Assembly: GCA_011321815.1 (NCBI GenBank)
Contig: DROS01000040.1
Location: 62,001 to 126,000, forward strand
Reading direction: 5' to 3'
Origin: Gammaproteobacteria bacterium
Lineage (GTDB): Bacteria > Pseudomonadota > Gammaproteobacteria > SZUA-152
DNA length: 64,000 nt
Of the stretch, positions 35,428 through 45,638 are shown one piece after another. The notes under the pieces are model-generated. The model made no database searches. It was not told the DNA's origin and saw only the letters and a program-made list of their open reading frames with translations. The translations under genes were made by a program, and so were the position numbers. Each line of letters begins with the position of its first letter. Position 1 is the stretch's first letter.

Positions 35428-36216
35428 TCAGCAGGCATAATCAATAGTAAGTGGCGCATGATCTGAAAATCGTTCATCCCTGTAAATGCTTGCTGCTTTA
35501 ACCATATCCCGTAATGCCGGCGTCACAACCTGGTAGTCAATCCGCCAACCAACATTGTTTGCCCATGCCTGTCCCCGGTTAGACCACCATGTATATTGCC
35601 CCGCTTCCTGATTAACAACACGAAAGGCGTCAACAAAACCCAGAGAGCCAAAAAGTTTATCAAGCCATGCGCGTTCTTCTGGCAGGCAACCGGAATTTTT
35701 CTGGTTGCTTTTCCAGTTTTTGATGTCAATTTCTTTATGTACGATATTCCAGTCACCACACAATATAAATTCACGACGTTGACGGCGCATGACCTTAAGC
35801 CTGTCGGTGAAACGCTCCATAAAACTGAATTTGATCTGCTGGCGTTCCTCTTTGGATGAGCCAGATGGTAAATATAACGAAACAACACTGAATTTGCTGC
35901 CATTTTCCCGGGTAAAATCTGCCTGAATAAAACGCCCTTCGGCATCCATATCCTCAAAACCCTCTCCCAGGCCACGAATAATGCGATCCGGTTTTTGTCG
36001 CGCATAAATCGCAACGCCGCTATAGCCTTTTTTTTCCGCATCAAAATAATAACAATGGTATCCGGCAGGGTAAAAATCATCGGCTTCCAGCTGCCGCTCC
36101 TGTGCCTTGGTTTCCTGAATGCAAACCACATCAGCATTTTGTTTTTTTAACCAGACAAAAAAGCCCTTTTTTTCAGCGGCACGAATACCATTGACGTTGA
36201 CAGTGATAATTCTCAT
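35428..36216 (-). CDS. xthA: Exodeoxyribonuclease III family enzyme (Crc-locus paralogue)
   Basis: The 262-residue protein is an EEP-fold nuclease with all ExoIII residues visible: N7/N9 (NVNG), E35 (QETKAQ), Y115 (SLYLPSG), D155 and N157 (CGDWNIVHKEID), D227 (WRIDYQV) and the D252-H253 pair (SDHAPLTID). It should cleave DNA at abasic sites and degrade 3' ends. The position, divergent from pyrE, is that of Pseudomonas crc, whose product has lost these residues and works as an RNA-binding repression factor. This copy therefore looks like the enzymatic ancestor type. GGAG lies before the ATG. Confidence 0.93.
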   Translation of the reverse strand: MRIITVNVNGIRAAEKKGFFVWLKKQNADVVCIQETKAQERQLEADDFYPAGYHCYYFDAEKKGYSGVAIYARQKPDRIIRGLGEGFEDMDAEGRFIQADFTRENGSKFSVVSLYLPSGSSKEERQQIKFSFMERFTDRLKVMRRQRREFILCGDWNIVHKEIDIKNWKSNQKNSGCLPEERAWLDKLFGSLGFVDAFRVVNQEAGQYTWWSNRGQAWANNVGWRIDYQVVTPALRDMVKAASIYRDERFSDHAPLTIDYAC

Positions 36217-36242
36217 AAGAACTCCGACAGTGTGTTTTCGGT

Positions 36243-36248
36243 ATTATA
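36243..36248 (-). promoter_or_regulatory. Predicted xthA promoter -10 (TATAAT)
   Basis: On the minus strand TATAAT lies about 27 bases before the xthA start. The -35 region is poor. It is back to back with the pyrE promoter, as expected for divergent genes. Confidence 0.45.
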
Positions 36249-36257
36249 ACCACAGGC

Positions 36258-36288
36258 TTGCCGGGCAGGGTGGGATATAGGGTATAAT
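36258..36288 (+). promoter_or_regulatory. Predicted pyrE promoter
   Basis: TTGCCG (36258-36263) and TATAAT (36283-36288) are separated by 19 bases. The -10 is perfect and the spacing slightly long. A transcript start near 36295 would exclude the upstream TTG at 36297 as a useful start and supports the ATG at 36321. Confidence 0.55.
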
Positions 36289-36320
36289 TTCGCCCTTTGA
36301 ATTTCAGCCGGGACCGTCAC

Positions 36321-36962
36321 ATGCAAGCCTATCAACAGGAGTTCCTCGATTTTGCCATTGATATTGGCGTACTGCGCTTTGGCGAATTCACGCTTAAATC
36401 AGGGCGTGTCAGCCCCTATTTTTTTAACAGCGGTCTGTTCGACACGGGCGCAAGCCTAGCACAACTTGGGCGTTACTATGCACAGGCTGTTGTTAATTCT
36501 GGCGTTGAATTTGACATGATTTATGGCCCGGCTTACAAGGGTATTCCTCTGGCCACCAGCCTGGCCATTGCCCTGGCTGACAAACATAACCGGGATGTGC
36601 CCTATTGCTTTAATCGCAAAGAAGCAAAAGATCATGGCGAAGGCGGTACGATTGTGGGTGCTCCTCTGAAAGGCCGGGTGCTGATCATTGACGATGTGAT
36701 TTCTGCTGGCACCTCTGTGCGTGAATCCGTGGACATCATCCAGGCCGCTGGCGCCACGCCCGCAGGTGTCGTGATTGCGCTGGATCGTCAGGAACGTGGG
36801 CAGGGGGAAACCTCCGCCATACAAGAAGTGGAAAAAGACTATGGATTACGGGTAAACAGCATTGTGCGATTACAGGAGCTGGCAGAGTTTCTGGATGAAA
36901 AAGGTGATCAGGCAGAAGCATTAAAAGCGATTGAGTTGTACCAATCACAATACGGTATTTAA
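36321..36962 (+). CDS. pyrE: Orotate phosphoribosyltransferase
   Basis: The enzyme of 213 residues converts orotate and PRPP to [50 protein letters not shown] and the PRPP loop [17 protein letters not shown] are all typical. The ATG at 36321 gives the standard N-terminus. The gene is divergent from the exonuclease III gene, as pyrE and crc are in Pseudomonas, and has its own promoter. Confidence 0.96.
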   Translation: MQAYQQEFLDFAIDIGVLRFGEFTLKSGRVSPYFFNSGLFDTGASLAQLGRYYAQAVVNSGVEFDMIYGPAYKGIPLATSLAIALADKHNRDVPYCFNRKEAKDHGEGGTIVGAPLKGRVLIIDDVISAGTSVRESVDIIQAAGATPAGVVIALDRQERGQGETSAIQEVEKDYGLRVNSIVRLQELAEFLDEKGDQAEALKAIELYQSQYGI

Positions 36963-37015
36963 CGTCAATGTTAAGTTAAGGCGTCAGTTTTAATAGGGTC
37001 CAGTCATTAATTTTT

Positions 37016-37035
37016 AAGGAGAAAAAATGGTATGA
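37016..37035 (+). promoter_or_regulatory. Ribosome-binding site with a two-codon mini-ORF before the DUF481 gene
   Basis: AAGGAG at 37016-37021 is ideally placed (5 bases) for an ATG at 37027, which encodes only Met-Val before TGA (37033-37035). That stop overlaps the ATG of the main gene at 37032 in an ATGA arrangement. Initiation at the main ATG may depend on this short reading frame. Confidence 0.5.
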
Positions 37036-37763
37036 ATAGTCGGTATACATTATCCGGGTCAGTCGCGCTGCTTTTCATGGCAGCAACAGCAGCGGGAAAT
37101 GCAGCAGATCCACAGGTTATTGATAACAGCTGGAAGGGCAATGTGGAGCTGGGCATAGTAACGACTACCGGTAATACTGAAACGGAAACCATCAATGCCA
37201 AGGCCAAGGTGGAAACAGAACGGAAGCAATGGCGGCATACCATTTTTATTGAGTCACTCAACAGCTCCAACAATAACACCACCACCGCAGAACGATACGT
37301 TATCAATGGCCAAAGTGATTATAAATTCAGCGAGCATAATTATTTCTTTGCCATGGTCAATTATGAAAATGACCGTTTTAGTGGTTATAACTACCGCGTC
37401 AGCGAAGCACTGGGTTATGGTCGGCGGGTAGTCGGCAATGCAGCCTTGACCCTGGATCTGGAAATTGGCCCTGGTGCGCGGCAAAGCGAACTTGACACAG
37501 GCAAAAGTGACGATGAATACACTCTGCGTGCTGCCGCCAAACTGGTATGGAAGGTCAGTGACACCAGCACATTCACTCAGGATGTGAACACGGATGTGGG
37601 CGAAAATGCCACCATCACCAAATCGGTAACCGCATTAACCGCACAGGTTAATGGCAGTCTGGCAACAAAGATCACTTACACGATGAAAAATACATCGGAT
37701 GTACCTGACGGCATTGAAAAAACCGATACTGAAACGGCTGTGACTCTGGTGTATTCTTTTTAA
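37032..37763 (+). CDS. DUF481 outer-membrane beta-barrel protein (YdiY-like)
   Basis: The 243-residue protein has a signal peptide cleaved near GNAADP and a string of alternating amphipathic strands ending in a terminal phenylalanine (TLVYSF), as in outer-membrane barrels. WKGNVELGIVTTTGNTETE is the DUF481 signature. The function of the family is unknown; E. coli YdiY is acid-induced. A strong intrinsic terminator follows 40 bp after the stop. It appears to be a single-gene unit. Confidence 0.88.
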   Translation: MNSRYTLSGSVALLFMAATAAGNAADPQVIDNSWKGNVELGIVTTTGNTETETINAKAKVETERKQWRHTIFIESLNSSNNNTTTAERYVINGQSDYKFSEHNYFFAMVNYENDRFSGYNYRVSEALGYGRRVVGNAALTLDLEIGPGARQSELDTGKSDDEYTLRAAAKLVWKVSDTSTFTQDVNTDVGENATITKSVTALTAQVNGSLATKITYTMKNTSDVPDGIEKTDTETAVTLVYSF

Positions 37764-37802
37764 CAATTAAAAAAACAATGCTGTAGCTTGGTAAAAGGTT
37801 TC

Positions 37803-37836
37803 AAAACGGCTGGCATTTCATGTCAGCCGTTTTTTT
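37803..37836 (+). terminator. Intrinsic terminator after the DUF481 gene
   Basis: AACGGCTG pairs with CAGCCGTT, extended inwards by three more pairs, and is followed by seven T residues. The opposite strand also has GCCGTTTTG after the stem, so it may partly serve the convergent TauE/SafE gene. Confidence 0.88.
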
Positions 37837-37862
37837 GCACAGAAAAAGCGTAGGCTTGCTGC

Positions 37863-38618
37863 TCAGCCAATAATCAGCTTCAAACCCACAGCGAGAGTGA
37901 CCACCTCAAAAACCCGTTTAATCCAACGGTTACCTTTGGTGATGGCCAGGTGTGCGCCGATGTACCCTCCCATCAATGAACCCAGCAATAATGCTGGTAA
38001 CCAGTCCCAGCGAATTTCACCAATCAGCCCCAGCGTAATCGCACCGCTACCATTCCAGAACAACCCCACCAATACCAATGTATGAGCAACAGCCTGTTTG
38101 TAATCCAGCCCGAACCAACGCACCAGCCACAAAGTAACAAACAGCCCCGTGCCGGAAGTCAGCGAACCATTCAGAATGCCAATGCAAAACAACACGGCAC
38201 CGCCCCATAAATAATGCCCAAGCGATTGTATTGTCTGGGTAACGGACTGTCCTAACTCGGGTTTGAAAACAGAGTACAATCCCAGCCCCACGGTAAGCAG
38301 GCCCAGTGCAATTTCTGCACTGCGATCAGGCACAAATAAAATAACGCTGGCACCGATTACCACCCCGGGAATACCAAAACTGACAATAAACAGTGTCAAC
38401 CGGCGTTGCAGGCTGCCTTCACGCAAATTGCGCATGGTCGCGCCAATCCCCAACGCCACGCTGGCGACTTTATGGGTGGCCAGTGCCACACCAAAGGGCA
38501 GCCCTAAAAAAATCAGTACTGGAAATTGCAGCAGGCCCGCACCACCACCGGCAAACGCGGAAAAAATATTGGCCACCAGCGAAATCAGCAACAGCAGCGA
38601 TTGGGTGATCCAGTCCAC
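37863..38618 (-). CDS. TauE/SafE family membrane exporter
   Basis: The 251-residue protein has seven to eight membrane helices with FAGGGAGLLQFPVLIFLGLP near the start and GILNGSLTSGTGLFVTLWLV in the second half, the duplicated TauE/SafE pattern. These inner-membrane proteins export sulfite, sulfoacetate or similar organosulfur anions; the substrate here is unknown. It starts with GTG 18 bp after slmA and is probably co-transcribed with it. Confidence 0.9.
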   Translation of the reverse strand: MDWITQSLLLLISLVANIFSAFAGGGAGLLQFPVLIFLGLPFGVALATHKVASVALGIGATMRNLREGSLQRRLTLFIVSFGIPGVVIGASVILFVPDRSAEIALGLLTVGLGLYSVFKPELGQSVTQTIQSLGHYLWGGAVLFCIGILNGSLTSGTGLFVTLWLVRWFGLDYKQAVAHTLVLVGLFWNGSGAITLGLIGEIRWDWLPALLLGSLMGGYIGAHLAITKGNRWIKRVFEVVTLAVGLKLIIG

Positions 38619-38636
38619 GTTGCTTTTATGGAAAAA

Positions 38637-39236
38637 TCAGGTATTGGTGGGAAACAGATTGGTCGATAACAAAACCCATTGTTGTTCCCAGCGTTCCAAT
38701 GGTGATTGTTGAAAGCCGCTGCGCACAAACTGATTCATACGCCCCTCAACGGTCGCCAGTAACAGATTGGCGATGGCTGCGGAAGGATGTCCCACCGGCA
38801 GTTCATTTTTGCTTTCCGCTTCACGCAAAACCTGTTTAAGCTGGGTTTCCAGTCGATCATAAAACTGGGTTATGCGTATCCGTAAGCGACCGTGTTCACC
38901 CGTGAGTGCATCACCCACCAGGATACGCGACAGACCGGGGTTTTTTGCGGAAAACCCCAGCAGCATAGTCAATGACTGCTGGCAGCGATCATGGGCACTG
39001 GCATGATCTTCGAGAATACGATTGATCAGACTGAAAATAGTGTCTTCAATAAATTCAATCAATGCCTCGAACATACGCGCCTTGCTGGGAAAGTGTCGAT
39101 ACAGTGCTGCTTCCGACACACCCACTTCTTTTGCCAGCGCGGCTGTGGTGATACGTTGACCAGGATGGGTTTCAAGCTGGTACGCCAAAGCTTCGAGAAT
39201 TTGCTGGGCGCGGGTGGGTTTGTTATTTGTTGTCAT
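38637..39236 (-). CDS. slmA: Nucleoid occlusion factor SlmA
   Basis: The 199-residue TetR-family protein has the helix-turn-helix ITTAALAKEVGVSEAALYRHF (about 28-48) and an SlmA-type C-domain (FIEDTIFSLINRIL, LLLATVEGRMNQFVRSGF). SlmA bound to its DNA sites disassembles FtsZ over the nucleoid. Its gene lies near argB and pyrE in many gammaproteobacteria. A near-perfect SlmA site is present at the dnaA start in this window. Confidence 0.94.
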   Translation of the reverse strand: MTTNNKPTRAQQILEALAYQLETHPGQRITTAALAKEVGVSEAALYRHFPSKARMFEALIEFIEDTIFSLINRILEDHASAHDRCQQSLTMLLGFSAKNPGLSRILVGDALTGEHGRLRIRITQFYDRLETQLKQVLREAESKNELPVGHPSAAIANLLLATVEGRMNQFVRSGFQQSPLERWEQQWVLLSTNLFPTNT

Positions 39237-39439
39237 AGTATTTTAAAACCAGTTACCGTTTTTGGTTTGTTGGTACGAAAAATAATGCCAAGAAAATGGG
39301 TCATCCGTGAACCACCAAGAACAAAACCCAAAATTGCTGAAAATAGTGATTTTCGCTGACGATCCTTTCCCATAAATGTTCAAAACAAGTTGTGCAGTAC
39401 CTAGGGAGTGTTGATACCAAACAGAACAATGAGGTGATT

Positions 39440-40488
<1,049 letters not shown>

Positions 40489-40493
40489 TTATT

Positions 40494-40883
40494 TTATATT
40501 CCTTTGCCCAACGCCTTGCTATATTTGCTGAACCGGGCCAATTTCCCAGCTTGGAGTGTGGAAACCAGTTCCAGTTTTTTTAATGCTGCGACTGCTGCGA
40601 GCAAAAACTTGTCGCTACGGGCGGCATGAACAGTGCTGCCCGAACCTGCCAGGGCAGAGGTGGTGTCGTACAGTTTTACCATGGCGTCACTGACACCGAC
40701 AATGTTGTTTTCTCCCAACGCGGAAGAAAGTGCATGAATGTTTTGTGGGCAGTTGTTATTCCGAAGGGCTCGGAGAATCCACTCTCCACTGTATGTGGTC
40801 TGGCCGATGGTATAGGGCTCGTAGGGCCACATGACTCCGCCTGATCCGCTGCATTGCATTTCATCAAGAGTTTCGCCACACAT
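40494..40883 (-). CDS. Hypothetical protein, family not recognised
   Basis: The frame encodes 129 residues with no family I recognise. The N-terminal part contains three Cys (MCGET, QCSG, NCPQN), and the C-terminal half is Ala/Leu-rich and helical (FLLAAVAALKKLEL). There is no good ribosome-binding site before 40883. A second minus-strand frame (40676-40975) overlaps the first half and would encode 99 residues, so a frameshifted or decayed longer gene is possible. It lies 80 bp upstream of argB in the same direction. Whether it is expressed cannot be told. Confidence 0.4.
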   Translation of the reverse strand: MCGETLDEMQCSGSGGVMWPYEPYTIGQTTYSGEWILRALRNNNCPQNIHALSSALGENNIVGVSDAMVKLYDTTSALAGSGSTVHAARSDKFLLAAVAALKKLELVSTLQAGKLARFSKYSKALGKGI

Positions 40884-41063
40884 TTGTTGAACTGAGGTTT
40901 GTTCCAGGCTCGGTTGCTGATGAGTATTTCTGTCATTTCGCTGTCCCTATGTCGCTTTATGCCGATAGATACCAATTTACGTCAGGCCGTTGGCGATGCT
41001 ACTGCACGGTATTACCTGCTTGTAGATACTTGCCGTTATCCTTCCTGTCTGTAAATCTAATCT

Positions 41064-41924
41064 TTACCTCTTAACCAACCCTATCTCCAAACTTACATAC
41101 TGCAACACCACCCCCAACTCCGCCAACATTTTACGATTACCCAACCGTCGTGATTCCTTAAGATAAGACAACATACCTGCACTCATCACTTGTTGTGCTT
41201 CTTCCAGGCTTATTTCCGGTGGCATCGGTAAATTGTACGCTTGTGCAATGTCTTTGAAATAACGCGACATTGTGCCGGGCTGTCCATCAGAAACGTTATA
41301 CACTTCACCGGGCTTTCCTCGTTCAGCCGCAGCAATACAAACCTGCGCAAGGTCATCCTGATGAATACGATTAGTGTAGGGGGAGTCTGCTTCATGCAGA
41401 ATCGGCAGGCCTTTTTTGATGCGCTCAATCGGCAACCGGCCGGGACCATAGATACCACCAACACGCAATATAATAATTGGCACACCAGTGCTCGCCGACC
41501 ATTCCTGTGCGGCCTGTTCGGCATCCAATCGTCGCCGGCCACGCGCAGTTTGTGGATTAACAGGACGAGTTTCGTTAATCCATTGTCCCTGGCAATCACC
41601 ATAGACTGCGGTGGTACTGAGTAACACCAGTTTTTCCGGCAGAGCATCTGTTGAAATAGCCGACAGAAAACGGCGAATCAGCGGGTCATTTTCCCCTTCC
41701 CCAGGCGGCGGAACCAGATAAAATATCGTGGCCGTTGTCGTGGGCAGAGCACTTAAACCACCCGTTGCGAGGTCAACCTGTACGGGTTCGATATCAGCCT
41801 GTTGCAAGCGCTTGATGCTTTCCACGCTACGCACCAATCCGGCAACGGGCACCTTTTTCTCACAACATAAACCCGCAATACGTTCACCGATATCACCACA
41901 GCCCGCAATAAACACAGATTTCAT
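41064..41924 (-). CDS. NAD-dependent epimerase/dehydratase-like SDR protein
   Basis: The 286-residue protein has a Rossmann start FIAGCGDIGERIAG, a mid-section LLSTTAVYGDCQGQW and RVGGIYGPGRLP of extended/atypical SDR proteins (YeeZ-like). The GxGxxG-type dinucleotide loop is intact, but a clean YxxxK catalytic pair is not obvious, which is common for the atypical subgroup. The substrate is unknown. It is divergent from the ferredoxin-reductase gene, 64 bp away. Confidence 0.82.
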   Translation of the reverse strand: MKSVFIAGCGDIGERIAGLCCEKKVPVAGLVRSVESIKRLQQADIEPVQVDLATGGLSALPTTTATIFYLVPPPGEGENDPLIRRFLSAISTDALPEKLVLLSTTAVYGDCQGQWINETRPVNPQTARGRRRLDAEQAAQEWSASTGVPIIILRVGGIYGPGRLPIERIKKGLPILHEADSPYTNRIHQDDLAQVCIAAAERGKPGEVYNVSDGQPGTMSRYFKDIAQAYNLPMPPEISLEEAQQVMSAGMLSYLKESRRLGNRKMLAELGVVLQYVSLEIGLVKR

Positions 41925-41988
41925 CAGTGGTTTACGCCTCGTCTTTCCCGCATAATCGCTGACCTTTATAGCCTACTTTGGAATCTTC

Positions 41989-43020
41989 ATGACTTTTACC
42001 GTTCACATTTTGCCCAGCGGCCGCAGTTTTAACGTGGAATATGGCGAGTCTGTTTTGGATGCGGCACTACGCCATGGTTATGCCTTTCCCTACGGTTGCC
42101 GCAACGGCGGTTGCGGTGCATGCAAAGGCAAGCTGCTCGACGGCAGCGTGGATTATGGCACGAATCGCCCGCCCGCTCTGAGTGCTGAGGATGTCAGCCG
42201 AGGCTTGGCGCTGTTTTGTCAGGCCCATGCAACTTCTGATCTCAGTGTGGAAGTCAAGGAAATTGGTGAAGCGGAAAGCCTGGAAATCAAAACGCTACCA
42301 ACCAAGGTGACTAAAAAAGAATTTCTGTCTCATGATGTAGTGCGCCTGTACCTGAAGTTACCCGAAGCGGAACGTATACAATTCCGTGCCGGGCAGTACA
42401 TCGACATTCTGCTGCCCGATGGTCGCAAACGCAGTTTTTCACTCGCCAATGCGCCTCATGACGATGCGCTTATTGAACTGCATATTCGCCATGTGGACGG
42501 CGGTGATTTTACCGGTTATGTAATGGATGAATTGCACGAAAAAGACATTTTGCGCATCGAAGGTCCACATGGCAGTTTTTTCCTGCGGGAAGAAGCACAG
42601 CGGCCGCTGATTTTCATGGCCGGTGGCACCGGCTTTGCACCCATCAAGGGCATTATAGAACATGCACTGGCGGAGGGTTTAAGCCAGCCTATGCATTTGT
42701 ACTGGGGCGTGCGGGAAGAAAAAGATCTTTATCTCAGCGAGTTGCCACAAAAATGGGCCAAATATCTGCCGCATTTTCATTTTGTACCGGTTTTCTCAGA
42801 ACCGACAGCAAGCTCCGGCCAACCTGGAAGTGCGCGCACAGGTTATGTGCACGATGCAATCATCGAAGATTTCCCTGAAGGCATGGAGAAATTTGATGTG
42901 TATGCCAGTGGTCCACCAGTAATGGTACACGCAGGGTTTGATGCATTCAAAAAACACGGCCTGATCGAAAACCGTTATTTTTCTGACGCCTTTGAATTTC
43001 AGACACCTAAAACCAAATAA
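41989..43020 (+). CDS. 2Fe-2S ferredoxin/NAD(P)H-flavin reductase (AscD-like)
   Basis: The 343-residue protein joins an N-terminal plant-type [2Fe-2S] ferredoxin domain (C37, C42, C45 in YGCRNGGCGACKG and C77) to an FAD domain (RSFSLANAP) and an NAD domain (FMAGGTGFAPIKGII). The nearest named homologues are annotated CDP-6-deoxy-delta-3,4-glucoseen reductase. That sugar pathway is not visible here, so a general electron-transfer role for an unknown oxygenase or dehydratase is more likely. A weak hairpin follows the stop. Confidence 0.88.
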   Translation: MTFTVHILPSGRSFNVEYGESVLDAALRHGYAFPYGCRNGGCGACKGKLLDGSVDYGTNRPPALSAEDVSRGLALFCQAHATSDLSVEVKEIGEAESLEIKTLPTKVTKKEFLSHDVVRLYLKLPEAERIQFRAGQYIDILLPDGRKRSFSLANAPHDDALIELHIRHVDGGDFTGYVMDELHEKDILRIEGPHGSFFLREEAQRPLIFMAGGTGFAPIKGIIEHALAEGLSQPMHLYWGVREEKDLYLSELPQKWAKYLPHFHFVPVFSEPTASSGQPGSARTGYVHDAIIEDFPEGMEKFDVYASGPPVMVHAGFDAFKKHGLIENRYFSDAFEFQTPKTK

Positions 43021-43021
43021 G

Positions 43022-43043
43022 GGCCGTGCACATTTCAACGGCC
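43022..43043. terminator. Weak hairpin between convergent reductase and hemY genes
   Basis: GGCCGT (43022-43027) and ACGGCC (43038-43043) form a 6-bp stem with a 10-base loop and no T tract. It could terminate either convergent transcript weakly. Confidence 0.35.
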
Positions 43044-43077
43044 AAACAACTGACTCCATCCCACAACGGCTGCGGAT

Positions 43078-44400
43078 TTATTTTACGCCTTCTGCCACTG
43101 CTGGTTTTACAGTGCTGGCAATAACAACCGCATCCCGTATTTCTGTTTCCGATTCCCGGGTTGTCTGATTCGTCAAGGCAATGGCCGGGCTTGTTGCAGG
43201 CTCCATAATAATCGGCGTCGTTTGCTCACAGCCCGGCACCAATCGTAAACCTTCACGAAAACATTCTGCCGCAGCCGCTGTTTCATTCATGCGCTCCAAT
43301 AAATTGCCCAATTCATTGTAGGCTTCAGCACTGGGCTGCGCGTTGATACTGGCTTCCAGATAGCCGCGGGCCTTGCCCCATAATTTACTGCGTAAACTTA
43401 AACGTCCCGCCGTTAACAGAGTAACTGCATCCCGCTCATGTTCTACCAGCAATGATTCCACCAAGTCCAATTGGCGGGTGGGTTCCGCACTCTCTATTTT
43501 TCCATAACACATCAACAGCACTTCGCTGAACTGCCGACGTAGCGCGTGTCGTAACAACGGCTCGGCCAAATCACTTTCACCCATAGCCAACAGACGCTGC
43601 ACATACACCACCAGAATATTTTCTTTTTCCCGAATGGAACCAGGAATACGCGACCACACATTTGATAAATCCGTAAATGAACGCGCCTTTTGCAACAACG
43701 CCAAATAGGCTTGTTGCGCCAAGTCATCAATGACATCTGCTTTCATCGCTTTTCGTTTGCGTAACAGGGGAATAAGTTCCAGCAGGTGTTCCCAATCTTC
43801 CAGACGTTGATATAAACCTGCCAATACCTTTAATACCTGCACATGTTTGGGCGCAAGTTGGTGCAGATGCCTCAAGGTCGCAAGGCATTGCTCCAGTTGG
43901 TTTTGCTTAAGTTGCAACTCAGCCTGGGTCAATCCTACTGCAATATCTGCCGAGGGGTGATTTTCATGGGCTAACTTTAAATAGTGGTCACGGCGCTGAT
44001 CCGCACCCTGGGCCTGTGCTGCCCGCGCTGCGGCAAGGTAATTCAGTAAAGAGGCATCGCTTGATTCGACATATTTCAATACCTTTTTTTCTGCTCTTTG
44101 CCAATGACCTTCGGCAAGATCAATCAACCCCTGCGTCAATAATTTTATTGCCTTTTGCTCCCGCCGCTGTTTTTTCCAATGACGTAAATCACGCGGGACC
44201 GCAAATACTTTCACCCCCGTTCGAATCAAAAAATATAACAAAGCAAAGCCCGCTATCAGCACCACTGTCATTAATGCCAATGTGGTTTCCACAGTCCAGG
44301 TACCCACTGAAAACAGCACATAGCCAGGATCTTCCATTGCCAGTAAGGCAACAATAACCGCCACAAACAATGTGGCTAGACAAAGGAATAACAATTTCAC
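43078..44400 (-). CDS. hemY: HemY-like TPR membrane protein
   Basis: The 440-residue protein has two N-terminal membrane helices (about 2-24 and 38-62) and a long cytoplasmic or periplasmic run of tetratricopeptide repeats. This is the proteobacterial HemY of the hemCDXY operon, not the protoporphyrinogen oxidase of Bacillus with the same name. Its role in haem synthesis is indirect and poorly defined. It starts with GTG overlapping the hemX stop by 4 bp. Confidence 0.9.
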   Translation of the reverse strand: MKLLFLCLATLFVAVIVALLAMEDPGYVLFSVGTWTVETTLALMTVVLIAGFALLYFLIRTGVKVFAVPRDLRHWKKQRREQKAIKLLTQGLIDLAEGHWQRAEKKVLKYVESSDASLLNYLAAARAAQAQGADQRRDHYLKLAHENHPSADIAVGLTQAELQLKQNQLEQCLATLRHLHQLAPKHVQVLKVLAGLYQRLEDWEHLLELIPLLRKRKAMKADVIDDLAQQAYLALLQKARSFTDLSNVWSRIPGSIREKENILVVYVQRLLAMGESDLAEPLLRHALRRQFSEVLLMCYGKIESAEPTRQLDLVESLLVEHERDAVTLLTAGRLSLRSKLWGKARGYLEASINAQPSAEAYNELGNLLERMNETAAAAECFREGLRLVPGCEQTTPIIMEPATSPAIALTNQTTRESETEIRDAVVIASTVKPAVAEGVK

Positions 44401-45638
44401 TGTGTTGTTACTCTCAGAGAGGTGTTTATTGTCGAGCGCTCATTCATCATTGAACGCAGTTCACGCAATGACCCACTGACATCCGGTATCGTTGGCTGCA
44501 ATTCGACGGTGCGCAGATTTTTTATCGTTTCCTGCATATTAACAACCGCCGCAGATTCCGCTTCAAAATAACTGCTTAACCATTGTGAAACTTCTTCAAG
44601 CGACTGTGAAAATACTGCCGTGTTCCGTTCCAGCACAGCCAATCTTGCCTGTTCCAACTTCAATTGCAGATTTTGATATAAAAACCAGGCTTGCTGTGGC
44701 GGTAATAACGGTTCGACAGGTTGTTGATGGCGGCGCACCTGTACCAGACTTTTGATGTCGTTCCACATCACAGCCGGTATCTCCCGCCACTCCACCGATG
44801 ATGTGCTTTCCTGCTTTTCCGAAGCCATCGCCAGCCGCTTTTTATCCAACAGTGGCAATTGCTTGACAGATTCTGCCAGACTGCCTATTTGCAATGCCAG
44901 GCCGGGAATATCAACATCGGGCATGGCACGCAAGGCAGTCAGTTCACTGGCGATTTCCTTACGTACCGTGAGCAAAGCGGGGTCAGCAATGGCTTCAAGC
45001 CGGCTGTCAGCTGTCTCAAAAACAGCGATAGCGGTTTGTTGATCCTGCGCCAGAGTAAGCCGATGGTTGGCCACTGTTAACAAATATTCCACTTCCGCCA
45101 TACGCCACGTGATCGTACTGCGGCCCAGTTTTTCAGTAATGCTCCGCAAAGCCACATTGACGGCTTGATGTTCTGATTGTTCACTTTTCCGCGACGCCAC
45201 CTCTGCGGACAACTGATCTTTTGTCGCTTGTAACTGTTGCTCTAATTGATTGACACGTGTTTCAAAGCCCTTCTGAATATTGCCCAGTTCACGCTGGGCA
45301 CTGGTTAACTCGTTCTGGGTATTGACCAATTGTGCATTAACAGGGGCCTGCGCACGTAACAACCAAAAATCGTAAGCCGCCAGCCCGACAGCCGATACCG
45401 CAACCAAAAATAAAATACTGAGGGCAACATAAGAGGAAGTTTTTTTGGTGGCTGTGTTTTTTCCCGGCGGCATTTTTGATTCATTTTTTTCTTTCGCTGC
45501 TGCTGAATCTGTTTTTCCTGGTTTTTTTGTTGTCACGTCTACCACAGGGTTTTCCACCGGATCAGACACTGCGTCCGGTATATTTTCTGTTTCACTTTCA
45601 GGTTTGTCTTCTGGCATATTTTTTTCGGCTTTTTTCAT
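44397..45638 (-). CDS. hemX: HemX-like membrane protein
   Basis: The 413-residue protein has an acidic, low-complexity N-terminus (about 1-65), one membrane helix (YVALSILFLVAVSAVGLAA) and a long coiled-coil periplasmic part with WRMAEVEYLLTVANHRL, the HemX signature. Although annotated uroporphyrinogen-III C-methyltransferase in databases, it has no methyltransferase motifs. Function is unclear. It overlaps hemD upstream and hemY downstream by 4 bp. Confidence 0.9.
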   Translation of the reverse strand: MKKAEKNMPEDKPESETENIPDAVSDPVENPVVDVTTKKPGKTDSAAAKEKNESKMPPGKNTATKKTSSYVALSILFLVAVSAVGLAAYDFWLLRAQAPVNAQLVNTQNELTSAQRELGNIQKGFETRVNQLEQQLQATKDQLSAEVASRKSEQSEHQAVNVALRSITEKLGRSTITWRMAEVEYLLTVANHRLTLAQDQQTAIAVFETADSRLEAIADPALLTVRKEIASELTALRAMPDVDIPGLALQIGSLAESVKQLPLLDKKRLAMASEKQESTSSVEWREIPAVMWNDIKSLVQVRRHQQPVEPLLPPQQAWFLYQNLQLKLEQARLAVLERNTAVFSQSLEEVSQWLSSYFEAESAAVVNMQETIKNLRTVELQPTIPDVSGSLRELRSMMNERSTINTSLRVTTQ

